From Lanius collurio (lineage: Eukaryota > Chordata > Aves > Passeriformes > Laniidae), in NCBI GenBank assembly GCA_020086605.1, contig JACBWW010000008.1:9266235-9330234 (forward strand): a stretch of 64,000 bases of DNA, in the 5' to 3' direction. The notes beneath the pieces were generated by a model that saw nothing but the letters and a program-made list of their open reading frames with translations, was not told the origin of the DNA and did not search any database. Shown one piece after another: positions 58,720-64,000 of the stretch. The first letter of the stretch is position 1; every line of letters starts with the position of its first letter. A program made the translations under genes and the position numbers.

Positions 58720-59110
58720 TCACAAGATCCTGTTCAGGCTGGTGGGAACCTGGGGAAATCTCCAGCCTGAGCCCTGACAGAGCCAGTACTGAGCTCAGAC
58801 TAGGCTGCTCAGGACTTCAATCAGTCAGGCCATGAAAGCCCCAAGGATGGCATCAGGATGACCATGCTGGACCATGTCCCTGCTGCCGGCCTGTCCTCAC
58901 GGCTTCAGCCTGAGCTCCTCATGTTCAGCTTTGATGCTGCCTGACCCTCACACCATGAACAGCCCAGCTGCACCTCCTCTATCCTTCCTGTTGATGCTGG
59001 GGATGCTGCTTGATGCCCCAAAGCTGCTGCTCCCCCTGGCTGTACCAGCGCTGTATCAGCCTCTCAGTGATCCTCTGCTGAACTCAGTCATCTTTGTCAA
59101 CTGCTTTCCT
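58720..59110. other. Unclassified GC-rich patch after CR1
   Basis: Rich in CTGC/GATG words and clearly more GC-rich than its surroundings. An open frame (58874-59272 plus, 132 codons) runs through it without family or splice support. It may be an old repeat. Confidence 0.35.
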
Positions 59111-59947
59111 GTGCTTACTGCTCCAAAATGTATGCATAACTGTGATGCAGAGAGGAACAATCACCTCCCTTATTTTATTCCTTGTGCCCCTATTCATCCA
59201 GCACAGCATGCTACTAAATACCTTCTTTACTGTCCATATCAAACATCAGGACACGTCAAAATACATTGGTGACAGGGCTTGTAAATAAAATATAGAATTT
59301 TAACAGAATGTCAGAGGTGGAAACTGCATCTATTAAACATTTCCTCATTCTTCCCACCCCCAGTAATACCACTTCCATTTTATAAAATGAAGAATTATAT
59401 TAAGTAGTGGAACACTGCAGAAGACTGAAGAAGAATACTGCTAGAAAAATTTAAATTTTTCTATTGATAAGTTTGAAAAGGATTTTGTCAGATATTTCAG
59501 AGCCTTACTACAAAACTTTACCTACCCAGGTGTGTTCCTCGCAATATGTGTTCTGCAATCAAGCCCTCACGGGTAGTTGATTTATTAATGGTTCAGCTGA
59601 TTCCCTGTAAATTAAATTAAATTTTTGAAATACTTGTTCTTATGAGACAAGAAGTAATTATTTCCCATGAGAGATTTATGTAAACTTGTCTTCACAGAGG
59701 AATTGTTTCAATGGTAAAAATTTCTGAAGTTTATGAGTAAAGCAGACACGACATTCATAATAGTTTGAAAGCTTTAAACAGTTGCTATGTTTTTTTCCTT
59801 TTAATATTTCTTTCTAAATGTAATTCAGCCTTTTCTTCCTTAAGTTCTGTCTTTCCCCTGATAAAATAAGATTTAAAAAAACCCAGTTGTTTGGATACAG
59901 ACTCTTTTTTATTCTTATAAATAGAGTATTTACTCAAAGTATTTGCC

Positions 59948-60010
59948 TTAGGATAATTGGAATGTGGGACTGAAGGGGGCCTCAGGAAGTCATCTAGTCC
60001 ATCCTACTAC
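59948..60010 (-). repeat. CR1-like 3' relic
   Basis: 'attggaatgtgggactgaag' and 'ggaagtcatctagtccatcc' resemble the start of antisense CR1 ('tagaatgggttggaagggac', 'catctagtccaac'). It is about 60 bases and old. Confidence 0.5.
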
Positions 60011-61082
60011 TCTGAAGCACACATATCTAGATTCTTGATCATGTGTTACTTATTCTCGGATATCTCTGTGTTTTCATATTCTCCCCTTAGTCTGCATTGT
60101 GACTTAACAGGCTACAAGGAAGCTTTCCCCGTTACATAACTCTGCCTTTCTGTGAATGGTATCAATTACTAATTGTCTTAACAAGGAAAGGAATTAATTG
60201 TGTCTGCTTTATCTCAACCTATTATGGGTTTGAAGGCTGTTCTCATGCCCTGTAAAAATTTTTGTCTTCTAAACCAGGCAAACTTTATTTCTCACACTTT
60301 TAGACTGTGTTTTCTTAATCTTCTCATTTATGTTCCACTTAATTCTTTGCAACTCATGTACTTCTTCCAGTTTAAGCCTTCCAAGCATCATTATGTCCTC
60401 TATATTACCGTAACACACAACGGCATTTACTATTTTTAATACAGGGTTGCATTTGGGATTGTTACTCAGTTTGAAGTCCACTGTGGCCTTAGGTCTTCTC
60501 TACTATTCATCAATCTTTCTCCATTTTATGTGGGTGTATTTGGCTTTTTACTTCTGATGTCTAGGACTGCATTTCTCTCTACTGTATTCTATTACTCATG
60601 TAACTCTTACCTTTTATCAGGTTTACTTATTTATCTTATTCCAGTCCTGCTCTGTAGAGTACCTGCAAACCCTTTAGCTCAAAACTCTATTCATTTACTT
60701 ATGCTTTCACATACAACTTGTTTACTGAAAATACTGGGCACCACTTCCCCAAGTAAACGTTTGTGAGCTGATGCCTCTTCCTCTTTTTTAGTGATGGCTG
60801 CAGTCTGCATTTGGGGGTAGAGTTTCTTTCTGCTGCGTTCATGCATCATGGCAATTTAATTTGGACCATGGTTTCCCTAATTCATTTAGCACAGCCCTGT
60901 GGGACTCTGCTGAAGACCTGCGTAGTCAAAATGCAACTTCAATATCCAAATAATATGGTAATGGTTACTGCTCTAGTTTGCGTGTAAATGAATTACTTTC
61001 TTCCTTTGTTTTAAATATTCCCACCCACAACTTCTGAAATGTTGTCAGAGGTCTCATGAAGTCACACCACTACATCATGCTC

Positions 61083-61288
61083 TCAATACCTTCTGGTTTG
61101 ATGTTTCAGGAGATGGAGGGAAGGGTAGGGTAATGTTGACTTTTTTGGTTTAGTTCTAATCTTGCTTCCTTTTACTTTCCTCTGTTGGAGTCGATCTAAA
61201 AAAACTAAAAATCCAGCTGATAGGACAAGAGTGGCCCCTGCCATGTAGAAGCCTGCTCTGTAATCTCCAGCCATGTCCACAATCAGAC
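61083..61288 (-). CDS. SLC16 family terminal exon (TM12 and tail)
   Basis: Acceptor TTTGTTTCTCTCTAG ends at 61289. Two bases finish the split Gly, then LIVDMAGDYRAGFYMAGATL and the rest of TM12 follow. A tail starts DRLQQRKVKGSKIRTKPKK and ends HQTRRY, TGA at 61085-61083. GLIVD-x-x-GDY-x-AGFY is the usual SLC16 text before the last span. The tail is basic and short. Confidence 0.93.
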
Positions 61289-63908
61289 CTAGAGAGAAAC
61301 AAATGACAGCCATGTGATTGATGGAAAACAGATTAATGGAAATTACCTCAACAGTGTGAAAATATCATCTCACAAAGACAGTGTTCTGGCTACGTATTTG
61401 TCTTGCAGAATTCTACATCATGAGCACAAGGAACATCACCCCACTACAGCATTTTTGAAACACAATTCACATCTCATTGCTTTGTATATGTGCATTACTA
61501 GTGAAACAATACACTACACAGTTTGAAGCACATTCCCACCTAAATTGTGGCAGACAGTGCTGGTATTGGCAGAAAAAAAGACAGACTGTGCAGCTGTGTA
61601 TCTGAGTAGCTCCATGTTCTGTGGTGTAGCTGTTGCTGTAATTTGGACCATAACTACAGCATGAGTCCATTTAAAGAAGGAAAGGAGATTTGTCTGCTGG
61701 AGACAGAGTTGGAGAATTTGTCTGACGTGTTATGGGTTTCCAGTTCATCATTTTACAAAGAGTCACAGATGTTAACAAAAAGACCTTGGTTTTCAGGCAG
61801 CTTTAAGCCAACCAAAATACATAATGCCATTGTGTACTGTACTGAGAAATCTCTAGTATAGTAGAGTACTGACACACTGCAGCAGTGTGTCAGCTGCCCT
61901 GTGGCTATGATGACACATTCCTTTGTGGGCTGATGAAGGCTGCTTGCTTGTGGGAAGTTTGTCCATGTTTAGGGTACTCCCTAGCCCATGTTCTAAACTA
62001 ACATCAGCCCAGGAACCACGAACTCAAATCTTTTAGATTTTACACTCAGAGGAGAAATGAGCTTGAGACACACTTAGGGTTCCCTGCTCTTCCATGCCTT
62101 CCTTGTAGATTACTAAATAGACAAAAAGGGGCCACACTGGTCCCCAGACAATCAGTACTGGTTGACCAGCCACTATAATCTATATTTTATTCAGATCTTT
62201 CCAACACACTTTTGATACTGTTCTGTTTCAAATCCTCTACAAATCGTCCTGGTTCCTGTACTTTCAAAAGGGAATTAAAATGTTCTAGTATTCAGTCTGA
62301 CTCATTTGCAACCTATCAGTGATGTCATTACCACAAAACTCACTTGTAGTGCATGAGCAGTGGTTTTTGGATGAGGAATTAGATCTGCATTGTACACGAC
62401 ACACAGGTCATTTTTTTTTTGCCATATCACTTTTTAAAGTCTCTACTGCTTGCAGTTCCTTTGTCTCGCATTTTTCCAAGATGACTATATCTCGTTGCCA
62501 GCCCATAAATCCATGTACTTTCTCATTGTCTGGTCTTTCTTCCCACTGTTCTTATGTGCTGCCTTCCCCTTATTATTATTATACCAGTTGGCTCAAATGC
62601 TGTCTAAAAACAGCAGGCATCTCTGAATATTTCCTTGAGGTTTGCATAGCCTAATGTTTCAGGCTGTTCAATTTAAACTTCTGTAGAAACCCTCCCAACA
62701 ATACCAGCATTTGTGCAACATCACTAGTTTCAGATTTCAGTTTCTTCTCTGAAAGTGTGGGTCTGCTGCTTGTCCCAGAGGCACACTTTCATAGCAAGAT
62801 AGTTGGAAGCCATCAAGTGGCAGTATGTGGGATTCAGGAAGCAGAAAGTTCCACCATGTGAACCCTGCCTTTCATCCCTGTTTTCTCATTGAAAAGATAT
62901 CGCTAAAATCACAGGGAAGAGAGGGAGCAAGATATTTTGGAGAGGATTTAAACTCACTATTTGTTTTTTATGTACTTCTTGGCTCAGATGCCCCTGAGCT
63001 AAAAGAAGGGGACACTTGAGTGCAGATCCAAATCTTTTCAGTTTGGATTACTATTCCCCTTTCTTCTTGTAAATTGTATTTGGCATAGAGTTGTCTTAAC
63101 TTACCCGCAAGAGGAGGCCCCACAAAACCTCCAGTGCTTCGAATGAGCATGAAAAGCCCTAGAGCACTGTCAAATTCTGGCATGCCTACAACATCTGACA
63201 GCACTGTAATGTGAATGGCGACTGTTGTACCAAAGAAGAATCCGTAGAAGCCAGTGAATATTGCCAAGGAAAGGTAATTGTTAGCCAGTGGCAACAGCAT
63301 CAGGGAAGTACTGATCAATGTAATCGTCATTGCGAGCAAATGAATGGTTTTGGTCACACGGAGGTTGGCATACCAGCCACACAGCAATCTGCCTCCAAAG
63401 TCCACCATAGCCAAAATGGATAGGAGGGATGCAGTCCATGATTCATCTATTCCCAGGCTGTAGCTAAGTGGAACTAAAAATAATGGAGGAACAAAAAAAC
63501 TCATAGCGGCTAATATGCCAAAAATGGCATAAAGTACAAATTCTGGTCGCCTCACAAGCATCCAGTTGAAAGTTTTGTGCATGATAGGAGATTTATCTTC
63601 TTTGTCTTTCCTGGATGCACCGTTGCAAGGTGGTGTTTCAGTTTTGCAATGGCTGGCCTCCAGGCAGCTGCTTGCTAGGGGTCGCATCAGTGTTCCACAG
63701 ACACAAATATTGAGTTGGATGCCACCTATGATCAACAGGGCACCTTTCCATCCATATTGACTAATCAACCACTGGAAAAATGGCCCAAACATGAATGCAA
63801 ATGCACATTCTCCAGCACTGGCAATAGCATTGGCCAAAGCCCTTTTCTTGGAGAAATAGTGGCTAACAATGCTAATGGCTGGTGTCCATGAAAAGGAAAT
63901 GCCAAGAC
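61083..63908 (-). CDS. SLC16 (monocarboxylate transporter) family gene, last two exons
   Basis: Minus-strand exons 63908-63105 and 61288-61083 join in phase 1 (GCGG|GTAAGT to CTCTAG|GTCTG, making Gly) and give 335 residues and a stop. The product is a 12-span major-facilitator transporter of the SLC16 type, proton-linked or facilitated carriers of monocarboxylates and related solutes at the plasma membrane. Visible: the family motif HYFSKKRALANAIASAG after TM4, a charged cytosolic loop (about residues 76-118 of the long exon), an Asp-x3-Arg pair in the TM8-type segment AMVDFGGRLLCG, the terminal span AGFYMAGATLVLSAGFLVFL, and a basic C-terminal tail. The TM1 signature lies beyond the window. 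The layout, with one 0.8-kb central exon and a short last exon, is family-typical. I cannot name the paralogue; MCT12/13-like is a guess. The human SLC16 genes I know do not map to 9p24. Confidence 0.9.
61289..63104 (-). other. SLC16 gene last intron
   Basis: 1.8-kb intron. It contains a near-perfect palindrome at 61869-61893; otherwise it is unique DNA with no repeat recognised. Confidence 0.8.
61869..61893. repeat. Palindrome with 11-bp arms and 3-base centre
   Basis: CTGACACACTG (61869-61879), CAG, CAGTGTGTCAG (61883-61893). The arms are exact reverse complements. It lies in the SLC16 last intron and no element is recognised. Confidence 0.9.
63105..63908 (-). CDS. SLC16 family central exon (TM4/5 to TM11)
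   Basis: An 804-nt exon with acceptor GGTGATTTTCAG at its 5' end (63909-63910 region) and donor GCGG|GTAAGT at 63105. It reads GLGISFSWTPAISIVSHYF onward for 268 residues, without stops. The residue aligned with the family TM8 Asp-Arg pair (MCT1 D302/R306) is present: D at exon residue 170 and R at 174. The loop between TM6 and TM7 is short and Cys/Lys-rich. The start shown by an in-frame TTG at 63837 is not a start; the exon is internal. Confidence 0.93.
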
Positions 63909-64000
63909 CTGAAAATCACCAATAGAAATAGCACTGGTTAGACGCTACTGAGGTATTTTGTGAAGGTGGACATTAAAGCAGTCAGTGCTCCTACATTTGC
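63909..64000 (-). other. SLC16 gene intron, continuing past the window
   Basis: The 92 bases before the acceptor of the exon at 63908 show no exon. The upstream exons (with the start codon and TM1-TM4) are outside the window. Confidence 0.8.

Larger units (their letters stand above)
53401..61082. other. Intergenic region between MLANA and the SLC16 gene
   Basis: It contains CR1 pieces at 54400, 56711 and 57001, the 28-bp palindrome at 56926, an unclassified GC-rich patch at 58720-59110 and a CR1-like relic at 59948. A minus-strand AATAAA at 60289-60284 could end the SLC16 transcript. No further gene is seen. Confidence 0.6.

Noticed and set aside
58874..59272. 132-codon open frame in GC-rich DNA
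   Set aside because: No family resemblance; biased composition after a CR1 copy explains an open frame.
63837..63837. Apparent start codon of a 289-residue frame
   Set aside because: It is TTG inside an internal SLC16 exon; the frame continues upstream to a splice acceptor at 63909.
1..64000. CRISPR arrays, operons, tRNA or rRNA genes, phage or plasmid modules
   Set aside because: None seen. The window is an animal nuclear genome with intron-containing genes and retroelements.

Overview
The window is vertebrate nuclear DNA, almost certainly avian. It is AT-rich, has short exons with GT-AG splice sites, and carries at least eight CR1 LINE fragments (several with the bird-type 3' end and reverse-transcriptase remnants) plus LTRs of the kind common in bird genomes. 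It contains parts or all of three protein-coding genes. The first two sit tail to tail, as in the human 9p24.1 neighbourhood, which corresponds to chromosome Z in birds. Z linkage is inferred from that synteny and is not visible in the sequence.

Layout. (1) 1-34156, plus strand: the 3' two thirds of KIAA2026, a bromodomain-family nuclear protein of unknown function. Six exons (3879-3938, 4308-4384, 9825-9914, 21760-21875, 28241-28428, 30558-34156) join in one open frame of 1375 codons plus stop; the 5' exons, including the expected bromodomain, lie before base 1. A long 3' UTR follows, with candidate polyadenylation signals at 36937 and 38246-38684. (2) 34157-46576: intergenic and UTR sequence with a fresh-looking solo LTR (45409-45710, perfect 6-bp target duplication). 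(3) 46577-52441, minus strand: the complete coding sequence of MLANA (melan-A/MART-1) in four coding exons, 112 codons plus stop, with a candidate non-coding first exon near 53327. Its intron 3 holds a second solo-type LTR (48480-49062). (4) 53400-61082: intergenic DNA with three CR1 pieces and a perfect 28-bp palindrome. (5) 61083-63908, minus strand: the last two exons of an SLC16 (monocarboxylate transporter) family gene; the 5' exons lie beyond base 64000.

The KIAA2026 introns hold most of the repeats: CR1 copies at 9238, 18200, 19393 and 23065-25815, and an avian LTR-type repeat at 28710-29640. The most unusual unexplained stretch is 17480-17960, inside the intron before exon 21760. It holds two strong hairpins and two exon-like segments; one is 117 nt, open in phase 0, and could be a cassette exon.

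The three genes do not form a pathway. KIAA2026 looks nuclear, MLANA is a melanosomal membrane protein of pigment cells, and the SLC16 protein is a plasma-membrane transporter. No prokaryotic, CRISPR or phage-like system was found, and I see no wholly new multi-gene system. The best leads are the hairpin and cassette-exon locus, the SLC16 gene beside MLANA (I know of no human SLC16 gene at 9p24), and the palindromes.
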